This document shows positions 37,553 through 46,508 of a DNA stretch of 64,000 nt, piece after piece; positions within the stretch are counted from its first letter, which is position 1; every line of letters begins with the position of its first letter. The stretch lies in assembly GCA_963749365.1 (NCBI GenBank), contig CAVVME010000003.1:496001-560000 (forward strand). The letters run 5' to 3'. Source of the stretch: WHSW01 sp963749365. Its GTDB lineage: Bacteria > Actinomycetota > Thermoleophilia > Solirubrobacterales > 70-9. Made by a program: the position numbers and the translations under genes. The notes beneath the pieces were generated by a model. It was not told the DNA's origin. It did not search any database and was given only the letters and a program-made list of their open reading frames with translations.

Positions 37553-38594
37553 GTGCGATCTTCACCCGATCGCTCGAACCCTGGTCATCTCCGATCTCCA
37601 TCTCGGCGCCCGCCTGCGGCGCGACGTGCTTCGCCGCTCCGGGCCGGTCGAGGCGCTGCTGAGCGCGCTCGACGAGGTCGATCGACTGGTCCTGCTCGGC
37701 GACGTGGTCGAGCTGCTCGAGGGCCGTCCCGAGGAGGCGATGGAGGTCGCCGAGCCGGTCCTGCGAGCGATCGGCGCGCGGCTGGGCGCCGAGCGCGAGG
37801 TGATCATCGTGCCCGGCAATCACGACGGGATGTTGGTCCGAGAGTGGGTGCGTGCACAGGTCGCCCCGCTGCCCGTCGATGCCGCGGTGCCGCTTGACGC
37901 CACGCCGCTGCTCGCCCGCCTCACCTCCTGGTTCGAGCCGGCCCGGGCCCGGGTCCACTACCCCGGCGTCTGGCTCACCGAACGGGTATGGGCAAGCCAC
38001 GGGCACTACCTCGACCGCCACCTGATGCCGGAGTCCGCGTATGGGATCGCTCGTGGGCTGCTCGGGCGACTACCGCGCGACGGCGCGACACCGGATGACT
38101 ACGAGCTCGCCGGCGGCCCCTCGCTGACCCGGCTCGAGGCCCTGCTGACCCGCTGGCTGCCGCGCCCGCTTGCGGCGCTGCTCGACGACCTCGCCGAGCT
38201 GCTGCGGGCAGCGACGATGCCGCGGATCTCGCGCGCGCTCGGAGACCGGATCGTCTCGCTTCCGGCGCTGCTTCTCGGCACGCAGATGCGGCGCGCGAGC
38301 ATCCCCGCGCTGGCGCGGGTCGTCAACCGGCTCGGGGTCGACGCGGAGTGGGTCCTGTTCGGCCACGTGCACCGCTGCGGTCCGCTCGCCGGCGACGACG
38401 GACGGCGCTGGCTCGGTCCGGGTGGCAGGCCGCGGATCGCGAATACCGGCTGCTGGGTCTACGAGCCGTTGCTCGTCCGTCATGCGACCCCACCTCACCC
38501 CTACTGGCCGGGGGGCGCGATCATGATCGAGGACGGTCGTGGGCCACGGGCGATCGGTCTGCTCGACGATCTCGACGCCGGCGCCCTGCATTGA
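37553..38594 (+). CDS. metallophosphoesterase, start region unresolved (possible +1 shift)
   Basis: Calcineurin-like phosphoesterase. ISDLHLGARL, LLGDVVELLEG, VPGNHDG and GHVHRCG carry the dimetal ligands. The first motif lies upstream of the first standard in-frame start (GTG 37626), so the true start must be earlier. In that frame only CTG codons (37551, 37581) are available. A GTG at 37553 in the frame before would work if one base is skipped at the next codon, CGA (37556-37558), giving M-DLHPIARTLVISDLHLG. The substrate is unknown; related proteins cleave UDP-diacylglucosamine or other phosphodiesters. Confidence 0.78.
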
Positions 38595-38618
38595 GCGCGG
38601 CCGGTGGCCTCGGCGGGC

Positions 38619-40232
38619 CTACGGACCGGGCGTAGCCGGCTCGCCGGCCGCGTCCGCCGTCAGCCCCTCGGCCTCGCGGATCGCAGCGCCCTCGAGCGCG
38701 TTGGAGAGCGCCCGGATGTAGGCCCGCGCCGAGGCCTCGAGGATGTCGGTGGCGACGCCCTGGCCGCTCGCCAGCCGGCCGTGGGCGCGCAACATCACGG
38801 TCACCTCGCCGAGCGCGTCCTCGCCCTCGGTCACCGCGGCGACCGTGTACTGGCGCAGCTCCGCCTCGACCCCGGTCGCGTTGCCGATCGCGCCGAAGAT
38901 CGCATCGACCGGTCCGTCGCCGCCGGAGGCGCCGACCGCCTCGGCGCCATCGGGCATCGCCACCGCCACCTGGGCGCGCGGCTCGCGCCGCGACGAGGCC
39001 TCGACGTCGAACCAGGCGAGCTCATAGCTGGCCGATCCCCCGCGGACCTGGTCGGAGACGATCGCCTCGAGGTCGAGCGCGGTCACCTGCTTCTTCTTGT
39101 CGGCGATCTCCTTGAAGCGCCGAAACGCCTGGTTGAGCGCCCCGCCCTCGACCTTGAACCCGAGCTGCTCGAGCGCGTCGCGCAGGGCGTGGCGGCCGGA
39201 ATGCTTGCCGAGCACGATCGAGTTCGACTCCAGGCCGACGTCGCGGGCGTCCATGATCTCGTACGTGCTGGGTTCCTTCAGCACTCCGTCCTGGTGGATG
39301 CCCGACTCGTGCGCGAAGGCGTTGCGCCCGACGACCGCCTTGTTCGGCTGCACGGCGTAGCCGGTGAACCGGCTCACCATCCGGCTCGTGCGCGCGAGCT
39401 CGTGCGTGTCGACGCCGGTGTCGAGCCCGTGCTCGTCGCGGCGGGTCCGAAGCAGCATCACGATCTCCTCCAGCGAGCAGTTGCCGGCCCGCTCGCCGAT
39501 CCCGTTGACGGCGCACTCGACCTGGCGCGCGCCGGCGAGCAGCCCTGCGTAGGAGTTCGCGACCGCCAGCCCGAGATCGTCGTGGCAGTGGACCGAGAGC
39601 TCGACCGAGCTCAGCTCCGGCGCCAGCTCGCAGAGCCGGGCGAAGTAGCGCGTGTACTCCTCCGGCGTCGTGTAGCCGACCGTGTCTGGGATGTTGACCA
39701 CGGTCGCACCCTCGGCGACCGCGATCGCGCAGACCTCCGCCGTGAACTCGACCTCCGCCCTGGTCGCGTCCATGGGTGAGAACTCGACCTCGTCGCAGTA
39801 GGTTCTCGCGAGCGCGACCGCCGCCCTCGCCTGCCCCTTGACGTCCTCGCGGGTGCTCTGGAGCTGATGGGTGATGTGGATGTCGGAGGTCGAGATGAAG
39901 GTGTGGATCCGGGGTCGCGCCGAGTCCTTGATCGCTCCCCAGGCGGCGTCGATGTCGGCCTTGTGGGTGCGGGCGAGCCCGCAGATCACGGGTCCGTCGA
40001 CGTTGCGGGCGATCGCCTCGACCGCCTCGAAGTCACCCGGCGAGGTGATCGGGAAGCCGGCCTCGATCACGTCCACCCCGAGCCGGGCGAGCTGCTGGGC
40101 GATCTCGACCTTCTCCTCGGTGTTGAGCGAGATGCCCGGCGACTGCTCGCCGTCGCGCAGCGTCGTGTCGAAGATATGGACGCGCTCGCCTGCGGCTGCG
40201 TCGGGTGCTTGCTGCGAACTGTCAGGGCTCAT
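38619..40232 (-). CDS. leuA: 2-isopropylmalate synthase
   Basis: 537 residues. IFDTTLRDGEQSPGISL, VIEAGFPITSPGDFEAV, HCHDDLGLAVANSYAGLLAG, the NGIGERAGNCSLEE loop and FAHESGIHQDGVLK are LeuA type 1 motifs, followed by the C-terminal allosteric domain (VTALDLEAIVSDQV onwards) that binds leucine. It condenses 2-ketoisovalerate with acetyl-CoA, the first leucine step. The ATG has GGAG upstream. A leucine-rich leader peptide lies 66 nt upstream. Confidence 0.95.
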   Translation of the reverse strand: MSPDSSQQAPDAAAGERVHIFDTTLRDGEQSPGISLNTEEKVEIAQQLARLGVDVIEAGFPITSPGDFEAVEAIARNVDGPVICGLARTHKADIDAAWGAIKDSARPRIHTFISTSDIHITHQLQSTREDVKGQARAAVALARTYCDEVEFSPMDATRAEVEFTAEVCAIAVAEGATVVNIPDTVGYTTPEEYTRYFARLCELAPELSSVELSVHCHDDLGLAVANSYAGLLAGARQVECAVNGIGERAGNCSLEEIVMLLRTRRDEHGLDTGVDTHELARTSRMVSRFTGYAVQPNKAVVGRNAFAHESGIHQDGVLKEPSTYEIMDARDVGLESNSIVLGKHSGRHALRDALEQLGFKVEGGALNQAFRRFKEIADKKKQVTALDLEAIVSDQVRGGSASYELAWFDVEASSRREPRAQVAVAMPDGAEAVGASGGDGPVDAIFGAIGNATGVEAELRQYTVAAVTEGEDALGEVTVMLRAHGRLASGQGVATDILEASARAYIRALSNALEGAAIREAEGLTADAAGEPATPGP

Positions 40233-40297
40233 CGCCCTCTCCTTCTCTGCGAAACCAAATGGACCTGTATCTCGCGGCTTCTCGCGCCGCCCGGCGA

Positions 40298-40357
40298 CTA
40301 CTCCCCCCGCAGGGGGAGGAGAAGGAGGAGCGCCAGGCTGTCGAGCCGCGAGGTCAT
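40298..40357 (-). CDS. leucine leader peptide of leuA
   Basis: MTSRLDSLALLLLLPLRGE, 19 residues with eight Leu, five of them consecutive, followed by a stop and then leuA. This is the pattern of an attenuation leader: ribosome stalling at Leu codons when Leu-tRNA is scarce would alter folding of the downstream RNA. Leader peptides before leuA are known in actinobacteria; this sequence is read directly here. Too short for standard gene callers. Confidence 0.8.
   Translation of the reverse strand: MTSRLDSLALLLLLPLRGE
40301..40318 (-). promoter_or_regulatory. hairpin overlapping the leuA leader stop codon
   Basis: On the minus strand CTCCCCC, TGC and GGGGGAG form a stem that spans the last Leu codons and the region just before the stop. 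A second GC stem (GCGGC and GCCGC) follows downstream. This arrangement could let ribosome position decide which hairpin forms. Confidence 0.55.
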
Positions 40358-40419
40358 TCGGTGCGCGCAGGGTAGCGCACGCGGGCGGCGAAAACGGTCG
40401 GGAGCGAGACGGAGCTGAG

Positions 40420-41538
40420 TTGATCGCAGCGCGAATAGAGGCCCGGGCCGTATTCAAGGTGGTCGCGATCGCCCTGGTGGCGATCGGCCTCGCGCTCCTG
40501 CTCGAGCACGTGATCGTCGAGGTCAGGACGACGGTCCGATGGCTCCTCGCCGCGGTCTTCCTCGCCTTGGCGCTCAGCCCGCTGGTCGACCTGGTCGAGC
40601 GGGCCCGGGTGCGGGGACGCTCGCTGCCGCGCTGGCTCGCGATCCTGGTCGCCTACCTGCTCTTCCTGATCGCCTTCGGACTCCTCGTCGTCAACGTGAT
40701 CCCGCCGATCGTGAGGGAGATCGAGCAGCTCGGCTCGCAGCTCCCCGGCTACGTCAAGGACTTCGAGCGGTGGGCCGAGAACAGCCAGCAGTTCGCCGAC
40801 CTGAACGACAAGTTCGACGTCACCAAGCTGCTCAGTCAGGAGGCGTCGCAGCTCCCCCAGCGCCTCGGCGACGCCGCCGACGCGGCGAAGGACGTCAGCG
40901 TCGGGGTGCTGAACAACCTCGTCGGCACGATCATCGTCCTTGCTCTCTCGTACTTCCTGCTCCTCGACGGCGATCGCCAGTTCGACCGCGCCGCCGCGCG
41001 GCTGGCCCCTGTGCACCGTGACCGCGTGCGACGGGCCGGGACCAGGATCGCGGGGATCGTCCGTTCCTATGTCACGATCAACGTCACCCTGGCGGCGCTC
41101 GCGGGGGTGTTCACCTGGCTCGCGCTCGAGCTGCTCGGGGTCGAGCTGGCGGTTCCGCTCGCGGTCCTGGTCGCGATCCTCGACCTCGTCCCCCTGATCG
41201 GGTTCACGATCGGCGGCCTCCTGGTCGCGGTAGTCGCGGCGCTGCATGACTTCCCGACCGCGCTGATCGTCTGGGGGGCGCTCTTCCTGATCTACCAGCA
41301 GCTCCAGGACCGGGTGATCCAGCCTGTCTTCTACCGCAGTGCGGTGCGCATCCACCCCGTCGTCGGGATCGTCGTCGTCCTCGCCGGCGCCCAGCTCGCG
41401 GGAATCCTCGGCGCTCTGCTGGCGATCCCGGTCGCCGCCTCGCTGGGAGCGATTTACGACGAGCTCTGGCCGTCGGTGACCGGGGCGGACCCGGACGGCG
41501 ACGGGGGCTCGGACCCCGAGCCTGCCCCGGCCGGATAG
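40420..41538 (+). CDS. AI-2E/PerM-family membrane transporter-like protein
   Basis: 372 residues. TTG start with GGAG five bases upstream. About eight membrane segments, including a first pair (VVAIALVAIGLALLLEHVIV; WLLAAVFLALALSPLVDLVE), a soluble middle (LGSQLPGYVKDFERWAEN) and late motifs ILDLVPLIGFTIGG and QDRVIQPVFYRSAVRIHP that mark the AI-2E transporter (DUF20) family. Some members export signals or ions; the substrate is not predictable. Its 3' end overlaps the next gene on the other strand by 85 bp. Confidence 0.88.
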   Translation: MIAARIEARAVFKVVAIALVAIGLALLLEHVIVEVRTTVRWLLAAVFLALALSPLVDLVERARVRGRSLPRWLAILVAYLLFLIAFGLLVVNVIPPIVREIEQLGSQLPGYVKDFERWAENSQQFADLNDKFDVTKLLSQEASQLPQRLGDAADAAKDVSVGVLNNLVGTIIVLALSYFLLLDGDRQFDRAAARLAPVHRDRVRRAGTRIAGIVRSYVTINVTLAALAGVFTWLALELLGVELAVPLAVLVAILDLVPLIGFTIGGLLVAVVAALHDFPTALIVWGALFLIYQQLQDRVIQPVFYRSAVRIHPVVGIVVVLAGAQLAGILGALLAIPVAASLGAIYDELWPSVTGADPDGDGGSDPEPAPAG

Positions 41539-42212
41539 CGCTCGCGCGATCGCGCCAGTCGCTCGTCACCGTAGAACGCCCGGGCCCAGAGTGAGTGCGG
41601 CTTCGCAAGCCGGATCGCGCTCGCGACCGCGGCGGGCCAGAAGATCAACGCGACCAACGCCATGACGAACTTCTCCTTTGCCGCGTTGACGATCGCGAAC
41701 CCGACCCCGACCACGCCGACGAATCCGGCCGTGGCGAAGACCCCCGTCTTGACGTCGTCGGCGAGCGTGACCCACGCCGAGAGCCCGACCAGGGCGATCG
41801 CCGCCAGGCAGCCGGCGATGATCATCGCGTCGATCGACTTGCGCCCGTCCTTCTCCCAGTAGACGTCCTTGAGCTCGAGCCAGAGCGCGAACTCGTCGAG
41901 CGTCAGCCCGACGCCGACCGCAAACAACCCGGCAAGGATCTCCCGCCAGGGGCTTTCCGGCTGGTGGACGGCGCCGATGTAGCCGAAGACGATCATCGCG
42001 CAGATACCCCAGACCAGGTGATGGACGTGCGTGCCGCCGACCGAGACGTTCCCTGGCCACCAGCTCACCTGCTTGCGGATCAGGTAGGTGCTCGTGCGGA
42101 TGAAGCCGAAGGTGCCGAGCAGGACGACGAAGAAGACGAACGCCGCCAAGCGCCCGGTCTCGACGATCTCGCGGTGAAACTCGCCGGCGATGCCGGCGGT
42201 CGTGGTGAACAC
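41454..42212 (-). CDS. multi-pass membrane protein of unknown function
   Basis: 252 residues with six or so hydrophobic helices (LAAFVFFVVLLGTFGFI; HHLVWGICAMIVFGYIGAV; EILAGLFAVGVGLTLDEFAL; AMIIAGCLAAIALVGLSAWV; GFVGVVGVGFAIV; VMALVALIFWPAAV). GTHVHHLVWG and LTLDEFALWLELKDVYW are conserved-looking motifs I associate with an uncharacterised actinobacterial membrane family. The charged C-terminal tail (about 40 residues) is encoded antisense to the end of the transporter gene. Confidence 0.75.
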   Translation of the reverse strand: MFTTTAGIAGEFHREIVETGRLAAFVFFVVLLGTFGFIRTSTYLIRKQVSWWPGNVSVGGTHVHHLVWGICAMIVFGYIGAVHQPESPWREILAGLFAVGVGLTLDEFALWLELKDVYWEKDGRKSIDAMIIAGCLAAIALVGLSAWVTLADDVKTGVFATAGFVGVVGVGFAIVNAAKEKFVMALVALIFWPAAVASAIRLAKPHSLWARAFYGDERLARSRERYPAGAGSGSEPPSPSGSAPVTDGQSSS

Positions 42213-42249
42213 GCCCGGGACCGTAACGGCGGGCCCGGTCGCGGCCCGC

Positions 42250-43281
42250 TCACTCGGGCGTCAGTACCACCTTGCCGACGTTGCGCCCCTCGCCCAGGTA
42301 GCGGTGGGCCTCGGGCGCGCGCTCGAACGGGAACTCCGCCGCGACGACTGGGACAAGGGTCCCACGCTCGAGCCCGTCGCTCAACGGCTCGAGCACGCGA
42401 TCGAGCCCCTCGTCATCCCACCACCTGAGCATGTTGAGCCCGAACACACCCTTGTTCTCGTTCATCATCGTCAGGCTCTTCCACCACGGCATCGTCGCCA
42501 GCGGCATTCGGGCGAGCCCGCGCAGCAGCGCCGGCAGGTCGCGCTTCTCGCCGGTCTGGACCTCCGCCAGGCCGTACATGATCAGGCGCCCGCCCGAGCG
42601 CAGGATCCGGTAGTCCTTGCGAAAGCTCGACGGCCCGAGGGCATCGATGATCAGATCGAGCCCGGCCCCGCCGCTGGCTCGCATCGCCTCGGCGGCGAAG
42701 TCCGTGTTGCGATAGTCGATCGGGTGCTCGACCCCCTGGGCGCGGATCGCGTCGTGCTTGGCCGCCGAAGCGGTGCCGAAGATCTCGGCGCCGATCCCGG
42801 CCGCGATCTGAGTTGCGGCGATCCCGACGCCGCCCGCGGCGGCGTGGATCAGCACCCGTTCGCCCTGCTTCAGTCCGCCCATGACGACGAGCGCCGCGTA
42901 GGCGGTCGCGTAGTTGACCGCGAACGCCGCCCCCTGCTCGAAGTCGAGCGCCTCGGGCAGCGCGATCGCCTGACCGGCGTCGACCGCGACCAGCTCCGCA
43001 TAGCCACCGAACCGGGTCCCGGCGATCACCCGGTCGCCGACCGCAAAAGCCTCGACGCCGTCGCCGACGCTGTCGACCTCTCCGGCGACCTCGTACCCGA
43101 CCACGCACGGTGGCGACGGCGCATCGGGGTAGATGCCCGCGCGCGCCATCAGGTCGGCGAAGTTGATCCCGGCGGCGCGCACCGCGACTCGGATCTCGCC
43201 CGGGCCGGCGACCGGGTCCGGTCGCTGCTCGACCCGCAGGACCTCGGGGCCCCCATGCTCGGTGATCACGACCGCGCGCAC
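42250..43281 (-). CDS. zinc-free medium-chain reductase (quinone oxidoreductase-like)
   Basis: 343 residues. VRAAGINFADLMARAGIYPD and VVGYEVAGEVDSVGDGV are N-terminal MDR segments; the usual catalytic zinc Cys/His and the structural four-Cys lobe are absent. HAAAGGVGIAATQIA binds NADPH. This fits the quinone oxidoreductase/VAT-1-like branch. Physiological acceptor unknown. Monocistronic in appearance, between serA and the membrane protein. Confidence 0.87.
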   Translation of the reverse strand: MRAVVITEHGGPEVLRVEQRPDPVAGPGEIRVAVRAAGINFADLMARAGIYPDAPSPPCVVGYEVAGEVDSVGDGVEAFAVGDRVIAGTRFGGYAELVAVDAGQAIALPEALDFEQGAAFAVNYATAYAALVVMGGLKQGERVLIHAAAGGVGIAATQIAAGIGAEIFGTASAAKHDAIRAQGVEHPIDYRNTDFAAEAMRASGGAGLDLIIDALGPSSFRKDYRILRSGGRLIMYGLAEVQTGEKRDLPALLRGLARMPLATMPWWKSLTMMNENKGVFGLNMLRWWDDEGLDRVLEPLSDGLERGTLVPVVAAEFPFERAPEAHRYLGEGRNVGKVVLTPE

Positions 43282-43307
43282 GGATCGGAGCCTAGATGGT
43301 CGCCTGT

Positions 43308-44912
43308 TTAGAGATCGACACCGCGACCGATGAAGAAGCCCTCGCCGGCGACGATCTCCGCGATCACCTCGTCCGGTACCGGGCCGTCGGTGGTCAACGC
43401 CATCACCGCCTCCGCCCCGCTCGCCTCGGCGCCGACCGCGGCGGAAACGATGTTCACCCCGTGCTCGCCGAACGCGGTCCCGACCCGCCCGATCATGCCC
43501 GGCCGATCGTCGTAGCGGAAGATCGCCAGATGATCGGCGAACGGCATGTAGAAGCTGTGACCCCAGACCCCGACCAGGTACGGGACGTTGCGCGGCCCGA
43601 CGCCGGTGCCGACGACCTCGACCTCGCCGACGCGGACCTTGATCAGCTCGGTGAAGTCCTCCGAGCTGACCTCGGAGAGCTCGGTCAGCTCGATCCCGCG
43701 CTCCTCCGCCATCGCCGGCGCGTTGACGAGGTTGACCGGTACCTCGGTGTGGCCGGAGAGGATGCCGACCAGGACCGCGATCCCGAGCAGGCGGGTGTCG
43801 TGATCGGCGATCCGGCCGTGAAACTCGATCGAGACGTGGTCGACACCGTCGCCGAGGCCCTGGGCGAGCCGGCCGAGGCGCTCGCAGAGAGGCACGAACG
43901 GCGCCAGTGCCTCCATCGCGTCGGGACGCACGGCGGCGATGTTGACCGCATTGGTGACCACCCGGCCGGTGAGCGCGGCGCGGACCTGCTCGGCGGTGAC
44001 GATCCCCGCCCGGTCCTGCGCCTCGGCGGTCGAGGCGCCCAGATGCGGGGTGACGACCACATCGTCGCGTTCGAACAGGGGGTGCTCGGTGAACGGCTCG
44101 AAGGGAAAGACGTCGAGGGCGGCTCCGGCGACCCGACCGGACTCGAGCCCGGCCTGGAGCGCGTCGAGGTCGACCAGCTCGCCACGGGCGCAGTTGACGA
44201 TCCGGACCCCGTCGCGCATCTGCTCGATCGCCGCGGCGTCGATCCAGTGCACCGTCTCAGGGGTCTTCGGCAGGTGGATCGTGATCAGGTCCGCACGCCG
44301 GTAGAGCTCCTCGCTCCGCTCGACGCCCTCGACCCCGAGCTCGCGGAAGCGCTCGGGGGCGACGAACATGTCGAACGCGACCACCTCCATGTCGAACCCG
44401 AGCGCCCGCTTGGCGACCAGCTGGCCGATGCGGCCGAACCCGATCACCCCGAGCGTCTTCCCGTATAGCTCGTTGCCCCCGTAGCGCGATCGCGCCCACT
44501 CGCCGGCGACCAGCGACCCGTGCGCCTGGGGAACGTTGCGACAGAGGGCGAGGGCGAGGGCGACGGTGTGCTCGGCGGCGGCGATCGAGTTCGACTCGGG
44601 TGCGTTGGCGACCACGATCCCGCGCCTCGTCGCCGCCTCGATGTCGACGTTGTCGACCCCGGTTCCGGCCCGGCCGATCACCCGCAGCCGATCGGCCCGG
44701 CCGATCAACTCCGCGTCCAGCGTCGTGCCCGAGCGGATCACGATCGCGTCATAGAGGCCGATCCGCTGGTCGAGCTCCTGCTCGGACATCTCGAAGCCGA
44801 GCTCGACGTCGAACTGATCGCGCAGCAGGTCGACCCCGGCGTCGGCGATCGGCTCCTTGACCAGCACCCGGGGGACCGGATCCGTGAGCGTCGGCTCGGC
44901 CGAACCGCTCAT
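43308..44912 (-). CDS. serA: D-3-phosphoglycerate dehydrogenase
   Basis: 534 residues, the long form with an intervening domain and C-terminal ACT domain (YDDRPGMIGRVGTAFGEHGVNI), as in mycobacteria. VIGFGRIGQLVAKRA binds NAD; catalytic Arg, Glu and His are in NCARGELVD, AGAALDVFPFEP and TPHLGASTAEAQ. It makes 3-phosphohydroxypyruvate for serine synthesis, and the ACT domain probably gives serine feedback. The ATG overlaps the serC TGA. Confidence 0.95.
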   Translation of the reverse strand: MSGSAEPTLTDPVPRVLVKEPIADAGVDLLRDQFDVELGFEMSEQELDQRIGLYDAIVIRSGTTLDAELIGRADRLRVIGRAGTGVDNVDIEAATRRGIVVANAPESNSIAAAEHTVALALALCRNVPQAHGSLVAGEWARSRYGGNELYGKTLGVIGFGRIGQLVAKRALGFDMEVVAFDMFVAPERFRELGVEGVERSEELYRRADLITIHLPKTPETVHWIDAAAIEQMRDGVRIVNCARGELVDLDALQAGLESGRVAGAALDVFPFEPFTEHPLFERDDVVVTPHLGASTAEAQDRAGIVTAEQVRAALTGRVVTNAVNIAAVRPDAMEALAPFVPLCERLGRLAQGLGDGVDHVSIEFHGRIADHDTRLLGIAVLVGILSGHTEVPVNLVNAPAMAEERGIELTELSEVSSEDFTELIKVRVGEVEVVGTGVGPRNVPYLVGVWGHSFYMPFADHLAIFRYDDRPGMIGRVGTAFGEHGVNIVSAAVGAEASGAEAVMALTTDGPVPDEVIAEIVAGEGFFIGRGVDL

Positions 44913-46045
44913 CGCCGCACCTCGGCGGCGTTCTCGACGCACCAGTCGACGCAGGCCGTCAGCGCCTCGACGTCGGCGGGCTCGACCGCCGGGAACATCC
45001 CCACCCGAAGCTGGTTGCGGCCGAGCTTGCGGTAGGGCTCGACGTCGACGATCCCGTTCGCGCGCAGGGTGCCGGCGAGCGCCGCCGCGTCGATCTCGTC
45101 GCTGAAGTCGATCGTGCCGACGACCGGCGAGCGCTTGCCGGGGTCGGTGACGAACGGGCACGCGAACTCGCGTCGCTCCGCCCAGCCGTAGAGGTGGGCG
45201 GCGGACGTGCGGCTGCGCTGCACGCACCACGCGAGCCCGCCCGAGCCCAGCATCCACTCGACCTGATCGGCGAGCAAGAGCAGCGTCGCCACGGCCGGCG
45301 TGTTGTAGGTCTGGTCCTGGCGCGAGTTCTCGAGCGCGATCCGCAGCGACAGGAACGCCGGCTGCCAGCGTCCGTCGACACCGTCGAGCTGCTCGATCCG
45401 GGTCCGCGCCGCGGGGCTGAGCAGGCTCACCCAGAGCCCACCGTCGGCCCCGAACGCCTTCTGCGGCGCGAAGTAATAGGCATCCGTCTCCGCCGGGTCG
45501 ATCACGAGCGCGCCGGCCGCCGAGGTCGCATCGATCAGCACCAGGGCCTCCTCGGATCCCGCGGGCCGCTCGATCGCCACGGCGACCCCGGTCGAGGTCT
45601 CGTTCTGCGCCCAGGCGATCACGTCGGCGCTCGGGTCGGCGACGGGCTCGGGCGCGTCACCCGGATCGGCTTCGACCACGATCGGGTCGGCGAGGAACGG
45701 GGCACTCCTGCTCACCGCGGCGAACTTGGCCGAGAACTCGCCGTAGGCGAGGTGGAGCGCGCGCTCACGCGTCAGGCAGGCCGTGGCGGCGTCCCAGAAG
45801 GCGGTGCTGCCGCCGTTTCCGAGCGCCACCTCGTAGTCGTCCGGGGCTCCGAGCAGCTCCGCGACCCCCCGCCTGATCCGGGCGACCAGATCCCTGACCG
45901 GCGGCTGGCGGTGCGAGGTGCCGATCACCGCGGCGCTCTCGGCGAGCCCGGCGAGGGCCTGCGGGCGGACCTTCGAGGGCCCGCAGCCGAAGCGCCCGTC
46001 GCGCGGGATCAGGTCGCCGGGAAGGCGTGCCGGAGATGCGGTCAT
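44909..46045 (-). CDS. serC: phosphoserine aminotransferase
   Basis: 378 residues. FGCGPSKVRPQAL is the actinobacterial SerC start; the PLP Lys is in YYFAPQKAFGADGGLW, and LIDATSAAGAL carries the Asp that contacts the pyridine ring. It transaminates 3-phosphohydroxypyruvate to phosphoserine. Four-base overlap with serA, in pathway order reversed. The cupin gene diverges from it. Confidence 0.93.
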   Translation of the reverse strand: MTASPARLPGDLIPRDGRFGCGPSKVRPQALAGLAESAAVIGTSHRQPPVRDLVARIRRGVAELLGAPDDYEVALGNGGSTAFWDAATACLTRERALHLAYGEFSAKFAAVSRSAPFLADPIVVEADPGDAPEPVADPSADVIAWAQNETSTGVAVAIERPAGSEEALVLIDATSAAGALVIDPAETDAYYFAPQKAFGADGGLWVSLLSPAARTRIEQLDGVDGRWQPAFLSLRIALENSRQDQTYNTPAVATLLLLADQVEWMLGSGGLAWCVQRSRTSAAHLYGWAERREFACPFVTDPGKRSPVVGTIDFSDEIDAAALAGTLRANGIVDVEPYRKLGRNQLRVGMFPAVEPADVEALTACVDWCVENAAEVRR

Positions 46046-46066
46046 CGTGCTTGGAGGGAGCAGGTG

Positions 46067-46072
46067 TAGGGT
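46067..46072 (+). promoter_or_regulatory. -10 element (TAGGGT) of the cupin-yjbQ pair
   Basis: TAGGGT ends 7 nt before the ATG at 46080, the leaderless spacing. This supports that ATG over the longer upstream frame. Confidence 0.45.
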
Positions 46073-46079
46073 GCTCGTG

Positions 46080-46508
46080 ATGAGCTCGGAAGAGGCGGAG
46101 CAGCCGACCGAGGGCGCCGGATACGCGGTGGCGACCCTCGGCGGCCTCGGCGAAGGTTACGGCTTTCGCAAGATCCGCAGCCAGCTCGGCGTGACCGAGT
46201 TCGGCGTCAACGCGATCGTGATCCCGGCCGGGATCGAGAGCGGCTTTCACATGCACGAGCGCCAGCAGGAGCTCTACTTCGTCCACTCGGGGACGGTCGA
46301 GATCGAGTTCGACGACGGCACCGTGCACGTGCTCGGCCCCGGCGGGCTGGCCCGGGTCGACGCGCCGACCGCGCGCCTGATCCGAAACCGCGGACCCGAG
46401 GACGCCGTCTATCTGATCGTCGGAGCCGAGGCCGGCTACGTCGGCCGCGACGGCAAGCTGCCCGAGGGCGAGGACGGCAGGGTCCGTCCGATCCCCGAAG
46501 GCGAATGA
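46080..46508 (+). CDS. single-domain cupin protein
   Basis: 142 residues. FHMHERQQELYFVHSGTVEIEFDDG is a cupin motif 1 with His-x-His and Glu metal ligands; VLGPGGLARVDAPTARLIRN is motif 2 with the usual His missing. Cupins of this plan act as metal-dependent isomerases, dioxygenases or ligand binders; no specific role can be assigned. Its TGA overlaps the yjbQ ATG. Confidence 0.8.
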   Translation: MSSEEAEQPTEGAGYAVATLGGLGEGYGFRKIRSQLGVTEFGVNAIVIPAGIESGFHMHERQQELYFVHSGTVEIEFDDGTVHVLGPGGLARVDAPTARLIRNRGPEDAVYLIVGAEAGYVGRDGKLPEGEDGRVRPIPEGE

